64,000 bases of DNA. Origin: an uncultured Eudoraea sp. (GTDB lineage Bacteria; Bacteroidota; Bacteroidia; Flavobacteriales; Flavobacteriaceae). Every line of letters starts with the position of its first letter. Positions within the stretch are counted from its first letter, which is position 1. A program made the translations under genes and the position numbers. The DNA lies in the NCBI RefSeq assembly GCF_947490415.1, contig NZ_CANLGX010000001.1, positions 682,001 through 746,000 on the forward strand, given 5' to 3'. Positions 53,466 to 62,386 of the stretch are shown in pieces. The notes beneath the pieces are model-generated. The model saw only the letters and a program-made list of their open reading frames with translations. It was not told the origin of the DNA and did no database searches.

Positions 53466-53502
53466 AATTTGCTATTTTTCATATACAAAACCATTCCACA
53501 AC

Positions 53503-53793
53503 ATGCCTAACCAACATAAGACCAATTTTTGGCTGGATCTATTGGATCAAATTGTCGATGTTTTTTTTAAAAGTTCGCGTAAAAGTTCACGAGGGAGAAC
53601 CTATCATCAACATGTGGTGCCTCACAAAAAAGGTTGGGCTGTGCGACGTGAGGGGAATAAACGTATTACGTCTAAACACCGACGCCAGGATACGGCCATT
53701 CGTAAAGCAAAACAACTGGCTAGAAAATACAAGGCTGATGTTATTGTGCACAGAGCAGATGGTACGATAAGAGATCGGATGGGGTATGATTAG
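53503..53793 (+). CDS. DUF2188-domain small protein
   Basis: 96 residues, very basic. The second half HHQHVVPHKKGWAVRREGNK-type block with TSKHRRQDTAIRKAKQLARK and VIVHRADGTIRDRMGYD is the DUF2188 domain. Function of the domain unknown. Its stop codon overlaps that of the convergent response regulator gene (shared TTAG at 53790-53793). Confidence 0.85.
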   Translation: MPNQHKTNFWLDLLDQIVDVFFKSSRKSSRGRTYHQHVVPHKKGWAVRREGNKRITSKHRRQDTAIRKAKQLARKYKADVIVHRADGTIRDRMGYD

Positions 53794-54536
53794 CGCGTAC
53801 TGGTTTTATTGTCTCTTTTCTTACCCATTTCATCTATCATAGCAATAAATCCTTCTTTATAATTGCTACTTATAGGGATCTCCTTAGCGTCAATAACTAC
53901 AGCGTGTTTTTTGACCGTTTCTATATGTTTTAAAGCTATAATATAGGATCTATGTATTCTTATAAAATATTCTTTTGGAAGTAATTCTAAGACTTCAGAT
54001 ATTTTATAACGAGCCAAAATAGGTCGTTTGTCGGTATAGAAAGTCACATAATTGCCATCACTTTCAACGTATTTTATATTTTGAATAAACAACTGATGAA
54101 ATTCTGATCCACTTTTAATAAAAACTGTTTGTTCAGAAATATCTGCAGGTATTTCAGAACTTACCGTTGCTATTGTACTATTTTTTTCTAAAAGCTGTTT
54201 TACTTTCATAACTGCTTGAAGCAGTCTGTCAAATTCTATGGGTTTTAAAAGATAGTCAACTGCTTTAAGGTTATAGCTTTCCAAGGCATATTCTGAATAC
54301 GCTGTAGTAAATATAATAAGCGGTGGATTTTGCAAAAACTTAGGAAAGCTAATCCCTGATAATTTTGGCATATTTATATCTAAGAAAATAAGATCAATTT
54401 TATGCTGAGGCAGATATTCCAGTGCATCTAAAGGATCTCTAAAAGTTTTCTTTAACACCACAAATGGTATGCTACTTAAATGAAATTTAAGCACGTCAAT
54501 AGCAGCGGGTTCATCATCAATTATAACACAGTTCAT
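53790..54536 (-). CDS. LytTR-family response regulator
   Basis: 248 residues. Receiver domain at 1-120: VIIDDEPAAIDVL (acidic pair), LIFLDINMPKLSG (phospho-Asp in FLDINMP), TAYSEYALESY, DYLLKPI (Lys). LytTR DNA-binding domain at about 140-240: FIQNIKYVESDGNYVTFYTD, RIHRSYIIALKHIE. It binds direct repeats in target promoters as known for the family. It starts 8 bases after the kinase gene ends, so one operon. The divergent-side target could be the hydrolase at 55802. Confidence 0.93.
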   Translation of the reverse strand: MNCVIIDDEPAAIDVLKFHLSSIPFVVLKKTFRDPLDALEYLPQHKIDLIFLDINMPKLSGISFPKFLQNPPLIIFTTAYSEYALESYNLKAVDYLLKPIEFDRLLQAVMKVKQLLEKNSTIATVSSEIPADISEQTVFIKSGSEFHQLFIQNIKYVESDGNYVTFYTDKRPILARYKISEVLELLPKEYFIRIHRSYIIALKHIETVKKHAVVIDAKEIPISSNYKEGFIAMIDEMGKKRDNKTSTR

Positions 54537-54544
54537 AAGTATTC

Positions 54545-55597
54545 CTAATCAAGTTGCAGAATAAGTAAAGATATATAATATCCATTTTCCTCTTTTGTGT
54601 CCAACGTATACCTGTTCGGATATAAAATGGAGAGTCTCTTTTTTAAATTATCAAGTCCGAAACCTGAAGGCTCATCAATTAAGCTATGAAAACTTCGATG
54701 TATAGTATTGGTTACTTTAAAATGCAACTTTTTTTGTTCCACCTTTAAAGAGATATCGATTATAGATTTTGTTTTCGGATCAATTCCATGTTTAATCGCA
54801 TTTTCAACAAAAGGAATTAGCAACATGGGACTTATTTTAACAGTATTTACAGTTCCTTTAACGACAAAATTTATAGACACGTCGTCGTCGTTGGCAATGC
54901 GTAGTTGACATACTTGAATATATTTTTTCAGATGATGAATTTCTTTTTCGAGTGCTACTTTATCTTCATTCGTTTCATATACCATATAGCGCATTAATTC
55001 CGCCAATTTTGCAATGCCATCTGCCAATTCGGGCACATTGTTTTTTAATGCCTTTGCATAAAAACTATTGAGCACATTAAACAAAAAGTGAGGATTTATT
55101 TGAGCCTTCAAAAAAGCCATTTCTGTGGAAAGTTTTTCCTCAAGTAATATTCTTTTAAGTTTTTCATTTTGTATCCAATATTTAACCAGCGAATAAGACA
55201 AAGCAACCAGTAAAATAAAGAAACTAACAACTGAATTGTAAAGTAAATATACTATGAAAGACTCACTCGCAGTAGAGAAAAAAACTGCCAAATACCTATA
55301 ATCTATAATGCTTTCAAATAAATTAATCAGTACAAAACCCCCTAATAAAGAAAAAATTAATACCCTGATTTTTTTTAACCGCAATAGTTTTGGAACCAAA
55401 AAAAATGCTGTTGTATAAAAAACGGTCTGATTCATAAGCATGCCAAAAAAGAGGGCAACCCAATAAGGGCCTTTATCTTTTCTAAAATCACCTATAGTAG
55501 ATGTATAGTTTAAAATTAGAAAGTAACCTATTCCCCATACTAAAATATGAATTATTGGTTCTACATATTTTTTCATACTGAATTGTTTCTTAGTCAA
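54545..55597 (-). CDS. LytS/YehU-type sensor histidine kinase
   Basis: 350 residues. Four membrane helices in the first 145 residues (IIHILVWGIGYFLILNY, WVALFFGMLMNQTVFYTTAF, VLIFSLLGGFVLINLF, YNSVVSFFILLVALSYSL). The His_kinase domain has AQINPHFLFNVLNSFYAKAL (phospho-acceptor His) and the ATPase part with LIPFVENAIKHGI (N box) and GFGLDNLKKRL (G box). It would phosphorylate the LytTR regulator encoded next. Signal unknown; ATG 55576 is an alternative start. Confidence 0.92.
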   Translation of the reverse strand: MTKKQFSMKKYVEPIIHILVWGIGYFLILNYTSTIGDFRKDKGPYWVALFFGMLMNQTVFYTTAFFLVPKLLRLKKIRVLIFSLLGGFVLINLFESIIDYRYLAVFFSTASESFIVYLLYNSVVSFFILLVALSYSLVKYWIQNEKLKRILLEEKLSTEMAFLKAQINPHFLFNVLNSFYAKALKNNVPELADGIAKLAELMRYMVYETNEDKVALEKEIHHLKKYIQVCQLRIANDDDVSINFVVKGTVNTVKISPMLLIPFVENAIKHGIDPKTKSIIDISLKVEQKKLHFKVTNTIHRSFHSLIDEPSGFGLDNLKKRLSILYPNRYTLDTKEENGYYISLLILQLD

Positions 55598-55801
55598 GAA
55601 AAGGAATTAAAATAACTTAAAAATGTCCAAGTTGTGAAAGATACCATTATAGTGACCAAATACCATAGTACTGTGAAGTTTGTCTTTTTTCACATAATTA
55701 TGGGTATCTATCACGGCAAAGCAGGCAACGATCACATTTTTTTTATGGTGTCCTTCAAACATTCTAATATTACTTCAAATTAATTATTAAATCATATAAA
55801 A

Positions 55802-57604
55802 ATGAAAAAAGCAGTTGTAGTATTCATCGCATTAATCTTAGGGATTAATTCCTTTGGACAATCAACCTCCAACAAGGAATTAGAAAATAATATTGACGGC
55901 TTATTTGAAAGTTATTCTTATTACAACCGCTTCGTTGGAAGTGTTTTAATTAGCAAAGACGATCGCATCATTTATCAAAAAAGTTTCGGGTATGCTAATG
56001 TAGACGAGCATAAAAAAAATACTGAAAAATCAATATTCAGTATTGCCTCACTCACAAAATCATTGACAGCGGTTGGAGTAATGAAATTAGTTGAAGATGG
56101 TAAATTGACATTGGATACTCCTCTTTCAACTTATTTCCCAGATTTTATGCCAGACTTTTCAAAAGAGATAACGATACAACATTTGCTAAATAACAGTTCT
56201 GGCATAGAGGCCAATATAGGCAGAACAGATGATAATGGAAATGGACTTATGCCAGAAGAAACTCCCATAACTTTTGATGAACTTTTCGAAAAATTTAAAG
56301 ATTCCAAATTAAAATTTGAACCAGGAACAGCTTACGACTATAATAATTTCGGGTACTTACTTTTAGCAAATATCATTGAGAAAATAAGCGGACAGTCTTA
56401 TGCTGACTTTATGGAACAAGCAGTTTTTAAACCTTCTGACCTGAAAAATACGGATTTAGCATCCTTTAAGCCTTTAAACCAAAAAGCGCAACCATATTTA
56501 GGTTTAGGAATGAATAAAATTCAAAACTTTAATTCATCTATCCACCCATCCTGGCTCAAAGGTGCGGCTGATATGAATTCGACCACTGTCGATTTATTCA
56601 AATTTATGCAAGCTTTAGATAACGGGACATTATTAAAATCAGAATACAGGAATAAACTATACACCTCTTCACAAGAAATGGGAGTTAATGAAATGGTATC
56701 TGGCCTGGGCTGGGTTATTGGCCATAAAGGAGGTGAAAAATGGGTTTACAATAATGGGTTACTTCCTGGTTATGCTTCTGTGATGGGTTCCTTGCCAGAA
56801 AAAAACATTAAAATAATCATTCTATCTAATGCTACATCTGTAAATCCTGTAATTGATGAGTTTCAAGGTGAAGTTACTTTTGTTCCCGAAATTACTGATA
56901 AAATAATTTTACTGTTTCAAGGTAAAAGCATAGAAAATTTACCAATACCAAAAAAGATTAAAAACACAAGTATAGTTAATGTCAGTAAAGAATATCAATT
57001 AGATGATAAACACTCTCTTCTCCTTAAAAAGGAAGGGAACACATATACATTAGAAACAGCAGATAATGAACCTTGGTCGGTTTTTACATATACATTTTCA
57101 AGAAATGAAAATGAAAATGATGCCTTTAGTGAAACTGCATTGTTTTTTGCGAATGCAATGAGTACTCAAAATTTTGAAGGCCTTATACAATACGCCAATG
57201 ATCAAATGAAAGGTTTTTTAGGTACAGAAGAAGGTTTAGGGCAATTAAAAGGAATGTGGAGCAATTTTTTACAGCATGCCGGCAAATTTATTTCATATAA
57301 TATCTATAAAATTGATGGCGATGATGTTAAAAATGTTCATGTCAGATTTCATTTTGAAACAGTTGATGTCGGAATCGTATTAAGTCTTAATACCGATCAT
57401 AAAATACAAGGAATGTTTATGGATGATTCAGTTAAAACAAATCATATTAATACTGTAAAATTAATACCTATAAGTGAAAATGAATTTTTCATCAATGGTC
57501 ATCAAAATGGTGGCATGCAAGATTTAAAAATAACAGCATCTAATAAGGGATTAATCTTAACAGATGGTTCCATAAATTTTAAAGCTGAGGTTATAAACCC
57601 ATAG
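55802..57604 (+). CDS. Exported serine hydrolase, beta-lactamase family
   Basis: 600 residues with signal peptide (VVFIALILGINSFGQ). The catalytic domain shows SLTK (SxxK), YDYNNFGYLLL (YxN as YNN) and YNNGLLPGY in place of the HxG motif. TIQHLLNNSSGI fits the family block. Residues 430-600 add an NTF2-like domain (ETALFFANAMSTQNFEGLIQ) seen in many Bacteroidota members. It is divergent from the LytS/LytR operon, with 204 bases between, which suggests regulation by that system. No attC-like box is seen here. Confidence 0.88.
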   Translation: MKKAVVVFIALILGINSFGQSTSNKELENNIDGLFESYSYYNRFVGSVLISKDDRIIYQKSFGYANVDEHKKNTEKSIFSIASLTKSLTAVGVMKLVEDGKLTLDTPLSTYFPDFMPDFSKEITIQHLLNNSSGIEANIGRTDDNGNGLMPEETPITFDELFEKFKDSKLKFEPGTAYDYNNFGYLLLANIIEKISGQSYADFMEQAVFKPSDLKNTDLASFKPLNQKAQPYLGLGMNKIQNFNSSIHPSWLKGAADMNSTTVDLFKFMQALDNGTLLKSEYRNKLYTSSQEMGVNEMVSGLGWVIGHKGGEKWVYNNGLLPGYASVMGSLPEKNIKIIILSNATSVNPVIDEFQGEVTFVPEITDKIILLFQGKSIENLPIPKKIKNTSIVNVSKEYQLDDKHSLLLKKEGNTYTLETADNEPWSVFTYTFSRNENENDAFSETALFFANAMSTQNFEGLIQYANDQMKGFLGTEEGLGQLKGMWSNFLQHAGKFISYNIYKIDGDDVKNVHVRFHFETVDVGIVLSLNTDHKIQGMFMDDSVKTNHINTVKLIPISENEFFINGHQNGGMQDLKITASNKGLILTDGSINFKAEVINP

Positions 57605-57660
57605 CAGCATACTATAAGTCCGCAACCATCTTTTTATGAATATATCAGGGATTTTAAAAG

Positions 57661-57736
57661 TGGTCCCACTCCTCCTTCGTTTTACTTCGGAGGGCCGTCT
57701 GGGTTAGTTCACTTCGCTCCCAGAACAGAAAGGCTC
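57661..57736. repeat. GC-rich dispersed repeat, copy c
   Basis: GGTCCCACTCCTCCTTCG, CTTCGGAGGGCCGTCTGGG and TTCACTTCGCTCCC. Related to copies a (20356) and b (46688). Nothing else is recognised between 57605 and 57893. Confidence 0.55.
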
Positions 57737-57893
57737 CGTTTCTGCAATTACTGAATTAAATTTATTCATTTTGACAAGATATACTATCCAAAATAGTGGG
57801 TTTGCACATCAGTATCAAGTAACCACATAGAGGTATGTGCTATATCGCATGTTAACGATAGCCATAAAAAGCAGTATCAAAATGAGTCACCAA

Positions 57894-59450
57894 TTAATCC
57901 TTTATGCAGCGACATGAAAGCCCAACCACTTTTAATGTACCATTTGGTTCTACGTTTACTGCGCCAGTATCCCAAGCCAGATTACGAGGAAAAGCTGTTG
58001 ATACGTCTTTTTCAGTGGAAGACCACCAGTCTCCATTATTATTCATGAAGTTAAAAATCCCTTGTCCATCCTGACTTCCTTCACGGTTGCCTCCTGGCAA
58101 TCCCGTGAAACCACTTTCATTAGTTGCTTCAGTATTTGGATCCGACCAGTATTCTGTTCCTGTAGCCTTCATTTTCCCGCCTGCAACGCTTTGTCCTCCG
58201 AGAAAATCGGTCAGGGTGGTCCATTCTGCATCAGTAGGCACATGCCATCCGGTTGGACATAAATTATTGGTTTCTATGGCATACCAGTTATAAAGTGCTC
58301 CGAAAATATCTTTATTAGCCGTCTCATCATTGTCATACCAGCAATATGCCCCGGTAGTTAATCCGACCCATCCTGCATTATCGGTTTCCAATGGAATATC
58401 CGTGCCATTATTGTATTTGGTGGTTTTCAGGTTTTCCGCCATCCATAATTGCGTGCCAATATTAACTACAGGATAGATATTGCCATCAATATCCTCAAGC
58501 CCGGATGTCGTAAATTCCAATTCCTGTCCATAAGCAATCCCCCCATCGCTTATAGCGAATGATTTCACATAATAGGTAACATTTGAGGCTAAATCTGTTA
58601 GTGAACTCATAAAATCTCCAGTGCCTGCTCCATCTTCTGTTTTTGTTATCAGATCAATAGTGGGTCCGGGTTCAACATCCCATACTATACCCCTTGACGT
58701 TATAGGATAACCCCCATTATCTCCAATATTTCCACCACTTAATGCCGAGAAGAAAGCAATATCATTTGGCATGACAGTTTCAATTGTAGCTTGTCCGGTT
58801 TTAAACGTGATCTCATCTCCGTAACCCGTCCCGGTGGCATTGGTTGCATATGACCTAACATAATAATCTGTTGTCCAAAGTAAATCAGTAATGTCACTTG
58901 TGTAGCCATCCGTTCCTGTTCCATCCTCTGTCCTGGTTGTCAAATCGATCGTAGGATTTGGCTCGGAACTCCAGACAATTCCTTTAGCAATAATTGAAGA
59001 TCCACCACCATTACTAATATTTCCTCCGCTTACAGCCGAGAAAGCGGAAATTGATGAAACTACTGTTGTTGAAAGTACCGGGATATCATTGGTAGTTGCA
59101 ATCACTTCATTTGAATTAGGACTTGGCGCATCATTTGAATTGAAAGCATAAATCCTGTACGAATATGTTTTTCCCTGCTCAAGGTTGTTATCGCTGTAAG
59201 TAGTCACATTCTCGCCTGTTGTTGAAATAACTATGTAACTATCTGTTCCGGTTTTACGCTCAACCTTAAAACCAGTTTCATTGCCTGAATTATCTGTCCA
59301 TGAGAGGTCTATCTGATTTTCAGACGCTACAGTTGCAACCAGATTAGTAGGTGCCTCAGGAGCAGGAATGGTTTCATCATCACTACAACTACTTAAACCA
59401 ACCACAATAATTAAAATGGAATAAATCCAGACTTGATCAATTTTTTTCAT
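57894..59450 (-). CDS. FISUMP-domain lipoprotein with fibronectin-like domains
   Basis: 518 residues from ATG 59450 (MKKIDQVWIYSILIIVVGLS then SC, lipobox). One fibronectin type III domain (PTNLVATVASENQIDLSWTD, SYRIYAFNSND). Two related modules of about 90 residues follow, each with GGNIGDNGG-type and GIVWD/SxEPxPTIDL motifs. The C-terminal FISUMP domain (YPVVNIGTQLWMAENLKTTK, LYNWYAIETNNLCPTGWHVP, WWSSTE) closes the protein. Such proteins sit on the cell surface; role unknown, binding of carbohydrate often supposed. Confidence 0.9.
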   Translation of the reverse strand: MKKIDQVWIYSILIIVVGLSSCSDDETIPAPEAPTNLVATVASENQIDLSWTDNSGNETGFKVERKTGTDSYIVISTTGENVTTYSDNNLEQGKTYSYRIYAFNSNDAPSPNSNEVIATTNDIPVLSTTVVSSISAFSAVSGGNISNGGGSSIIAKGIVWSSEPNPTIDLTTRTEDGTGTDGYTSDITDLLWTTDYYVRSYATNATGTGYGDEITFKTGQATIETVMPNDIAFFSALSGGNIGDNGGYPITSRGIVWDVEPGPTIDLITKTEDGAGTGDFMSSLTDLASNVTYYVKSFAISDGGIAYGQELEFTTSGLEDIDGNIYPVVNIGTQLWMAENLKTTKYNNGTDIPLETDNAGWVGLTTGAYCWYDNDETANKDIFGALYNWYAIETNNLCPTGWHVPTDAEWTTLTDFLGGQSVAGGKMKATGTEYWSDPNTEATNESGFTGLPGGNREGSQDGQGIFNFMNNNGDWWSSTEKDVSTAFPRNLAWDTGAVNVEPNGTLKVVGLSCRCIKD

Positions 59451-59549
59451 TTGCCGAAAATTGTATTTTATATTAACGATTATCAAAATCAAATATTGTC
59501 ATCCCTACATGCCTGTATTGTTAAATTGATAAAATTTAAATTTCAATAA

Positions 59550-59667
59550 TTATTCATTAATCTTTTTGGCAATAGGTATATCAGCTTCGGCCAAATCATA
59601 ATTGTTCAGCTGAGTGAGTTCCACCCAGGCATATTGATCGTGATCGCAGTCTTTACTAGGAGTGGAG
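59550..59667 (-). pseudogene. C-terminal fragment of a Nudix hydrolase
   Basis: Minus strand: HDQYAWVELTQLNNYDLAEA, DIPIAKKINE and a stop. This matches the last 35 residues of MutT-like Nudix hydrolases, where the substrate loop HD/WVxLxxLxxYDLAxADxPI closes the protein. The Nudix box is gone. Upstream DNA joins recombinase fragment 5. Confidence 0.7.
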
Positions 59668-59699
59668 TAGAAATGTATGAAATTGTTAGTTAGTAGATT

Positions 59700-59883
59700 T
59701 TAAATTATTTCAATTTCTCTGATATCCTCTCCATTTCCTCACTAATCCTCTTCTGTACAATCTTTCCATAGTGTTCCTGGGTAATCTTCATACTGGAGTG
59801 CCCCAAAAGTTCACTTACTATCTCCATAGGAACATCATTGTAAAGGAGCACAGTAGATGCAAAGGTCTTTTGGCTATATATAA
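59700..59883 (-). pseudogene. Decayed C-terminal piece of a tyrosine recombinase (copy 5)
   Basis: Minus strand: SQKTFASTVLLYNDVPMEIV, SELLGHSSMKITQEHYGKIV, QKRISEEMERISEKLK and a stop. This is the best-preserved tail, with the H of LGH and the catalytic Tyr (EHYGK). The HxxR box is cut, and the edge is fused to TATAATTATTCA and the DUF6090 leader, as in copy 4. Confidence 0.8.
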
Positions 59884-59889
59884 TTATTC

Positions 59890-59914
59890 ATTACCTTAGG
59901 AAAGGCCAACCAAC
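59890..59914 (+). promoter_or_regulatory. Conserved leader of DUF6090 gene
   Basis: TTACCTTAGGAAAGGCCAAC then CAACC, 8 bases before the start codon, fused to recombinase fragment 5 on its upstream side. Confidence 0.5.
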
Positions 59915-59922
59915 CACTTCCT

Positions 59923-60675
59923 ATGATCAACTTCTTCGGTCGCATCCGCAAAAAACTGTCAGACGATAATAAGCCTTTGAAATACATGATGTATGCTTTA
60001 GGGGAAATTATACTTGTGGTGATCGGGATCTTAATTGCCCTGCAGATCAATAATTGGAATGAAGACAGAAAACGGAGAGCCATTGAAATAAAAATCTATG
60101 AGGAGATTTTTCATGAACTGTCGGAAGCCTTATTCGATATAAGAGATGATCTGGAAGATCATTACAGAAATCAAAGAAGTAATGAGATTGTAACCCTGGT
60201 TATGCTCCAGAAAAAGGCATATAACGATACTCTGAGACTGCATCTGGCACTTTCAACAGACGATGAAAGACTTACCATAACTACAAGTGGGTTTGAGTCC
60301 CTGAAGTCAATAGGTTTTGATATACTTACAAACGACAGCATACGGCGTTCCATCACAAATCTTTATCAGGCTATCTTGCCATCTTTGAAAGACAGGAATA
60401 TGAATTTTGGCTTGCTGTGGGATATTAATGAAAGTACCATGCCCTTATTACAACAACATCTTAAAGTTAATCCGGTCATAAACCGAAATAGAGGTTATCA
60501 ATATTTAATCAAGGATTACGAGGCCTTTCTTAAGGACGATTTATTATTAGTTAAATTCCAGGATACTTTCGCCAAAAGACGGAGTATCATTCGTGAATAC
60601 GAGTACACCGCAAAAGTAATTGAGAATATCATGAAAGCCATTCAAAAAGAATTGCATATCCTTAAAAGCCCCTGA
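59923..60675 (+). CDS. DUF6090 family membrane protein (copy 7)
   Basis: 250 residues. MINFFGRIRKKLSDDNKPLK, YMMYALGEIILVVIGILIAL, INNWNEDRK, then a helical domain with TSGFESLKSIGFDILTNDSI, matching the ESLKS branch of copies 1 and 2. First of three DUF6090 genes in a row on the same strand with gaps of 37 and 12 bases, so probably co-transcribed from the conserved leader. Function unknown. Confidence 0.86.
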   Translation: MINFFGRIRKKLSDDNKPLKYMMYALGEIILVVIGILIALQINNWNEDRKRRAIEIKIYEEIFHELSEALFDIRDDLEDHYRNQRSNEIVTLVMLQKKAYNDTLRLHLALSTDDERLTITTSGFESLKSIGFDILTNDSIRRSITNLYQAILPSLKDRNMNFGLLWDINESTMPLLQQHLKVNPVINRNRGYQYLIKDYEAFLKDDLLLVKFQDTFAKRRSIIREYEYTAKVIENIMKAIQKELHILKSP

Positions 60676-60712
60676 TACATATCTGTGAACCCAAACATAT
60701 AAACTAAATTCT

Positions 60713-61495
60713 ATGATCCGTTTTTTCCGACAACTTCGCCAAAGACTCATAACTGAAAACAGGTTTAGCAAATACCTGCTATATGCCATTGGGGAGATAG
60801 TATTGGTAATGATAGGTATTCTGCTGGCATTACAAGTAAATAATTGGAACCAAAACAGGCTCGATAAAAATGAAGAAGTACTATTATTTGACGCAATTGC
60901 AAAAAAAATGAATCATAACAGGTTTCAGCATCAACGTGGAATAAAAAGATATACTGAAGTAGTTAACGGGGCAAGAAAAATGATTAAATTAAGCAGAAAA
61001 CCAATGCATGATAGTTTGAGAAGCCACATAGAACAAAGCCTTTTTGATGTAAAAAAACGTTTTCTGATGGGCAAATCTAACCAAACCAGTGTTTACGATG
61101 AATTAATTGCTTCTGGTAAGCTAAACCTTCTAAGGTCAAAAAAACTACGTCAAGCGCTGACACAATTAAAGGCCAATTTAGAGTTATTAGCCGCTTATGA
61201 AGATCTGCAAAACAATTTTGTGGACAACCATTTAAGTCCAGCTTTAAATAGACAGGTAGACTACATTTCAATAACCAATATCGCAGTAGACAATGATGCT
61301 ACTAATAAAGTTGAAGGTTTTGATTATGAGCCATTGTCTGCAAATGCCGATGACTATTCAAATTTGTTACAAGATCGAACTTTTTTAAACTTATTGGCTG
61401 AATTGGTCACACATACCAACACATTATTACCCATTTACCAACGAATTGGAGAGAATATTCAGCGTATAGATTCTATTGTTAAACCTTCATTTTGA
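60713..61495 (+). CDS. DUF6090 family membrane protein (copy 8)
   Basis: 260 residues. MIRFFRQLRQRLITENRFSK, YLLYAIGEIVLVMIGILLAL, VNNWNQNR, then the helical domain with TSVYDELIASGKLNLLRSKK. The N-terminus is the form without the PPAGRAGK insert and so serves as reference for copies 3 and 4. It belongs to the SxGKxxLI branch. Second gene of the trio. Function unknown. Confidence 0.86.
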   Translation: MIRFFRQLRQRLITENRFSKYLLYAIGEIVLVMIGILLALQVNNWNQNRLDKNEEVLLFDAIAKKMNHNRFQHQRGIKRYTEVVNGARKMIKLSRKPMHDSLRSHIEQSLFDVKKRFLMGKSNQTSVYDELIASGKLNLLRSKKLRQALTQLKANLELLAAYEDLQNNFVDNHLSPALNRQVDYISITNIAVDNDATNKVEGFDYEPLSANADDYSNLLQDRTFLNLLAELVTHTNTLLPIYQRIGENIQRIDSIVKPSF

Positions 61496-61507
61496 ACCTA
61501 TTTACAA

Positions 61508-62278
61508 ATGATCAATTTCTTTAGAAAAATCCGTAAAAAACTTGCCGATGACAACAAGCCTCTAAAATACTTGAGGTATGCCATTGGAGAAACTGTATTA
61601 GTGGTAATTGGGATTCTGATTGCGGTCCAAATTAACGCATGGAATGGAGAGAGGAAGGATAGGAAATTAAAAATAAATTACCTCGAAAACCTTAAAAAGG
61701 AATTGGTAGTTAATATCCAACTTGCACTTGAGCAAAATGAGTTCAGTGATTTTCAAATAAAAAATGGAGAATTAATCCTTGCTTCGTTGGAAAGCAATTT
61801 TCGTCAAAACCCAACGGAATTGGTTATAGCACTAGAACATATTGGGTGAAATCATGAAATCATTTTTATAAGTTATTTTTGGGGTGAGTTGTATGCAACG
61901 GGAAATATCGGAATTATTAAAAATAATGAGATTAAAAGCAAATTAACCGACATTTATAATGTAATGAGCCTGGTCAACAAGTTTCAGGAGAACGAGTGGA
62001 GTGCATATAATTTTGGTGTACAGAGATTGTTCGGCGATGTCCTGTCTCCTGCAATTCGGCTGAAGATTTATGAAAATTTAGAACCAAATGGGTATACTGG
62101 AGAAAAAATTAATATTCCAAATCAGGACAGGACAATTGAAAAACTGAAAGACCTGGAAGGGCTAAATGGCTACATAGTTGATATTATTGGAACACGAAAA
62201 ACTTCTAATGTTTTTATGCTTGGTCAAATTGAAGGTATGAAAAGCGTTATTACCCTTATTAATAAAGAATTAGAATAA
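61508..62278 (+). pseudogene. DUF6090 gene (copy 9) with one in-frame stop
   Basis: The frame opens MINFFRKIRKKLADDNKPLK, YLRYAIGETVLVVIGILIAV, INAWNGER and runs to TGA at 61847-61849. It continues in the same frame without further stops as ISYFWGELYATGNIGIIKNN to the natural end at 62278 (256 codons in all, the normal length). A single TGG to TGA change in ...EHIGW-NHEI would explain it. It may be newly inactivated, a sequencing error, or read through at low level. Ends 5 bases before the attC-like site. Confidence 0.75.
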
Positions 62279-62283
62279 CGAAA

Positions 62284-62338
62284 GGCTAACAACATATATA
62301 AATAATTAAAACGGCTCATATACAAATCCGTTGTGTGC
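62284..62338 (+). other. attC-like site (short) behind DUF6090 copy 9
   Basis: GGCTAAC (R''), AACATATATAAATAATTAAAA first arm, CGGCTCATATACAAAT, then CCGTTGTGTGC (R'). ATATATAA pairs with TCATATA. R' opens the lipoprotein unit at 62387. Confidence 0.72.
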
Positions 62339-62386
62339 AATTTAAAAAAATGAACAATAAACAACACTATCTAATCAAAATACAAT

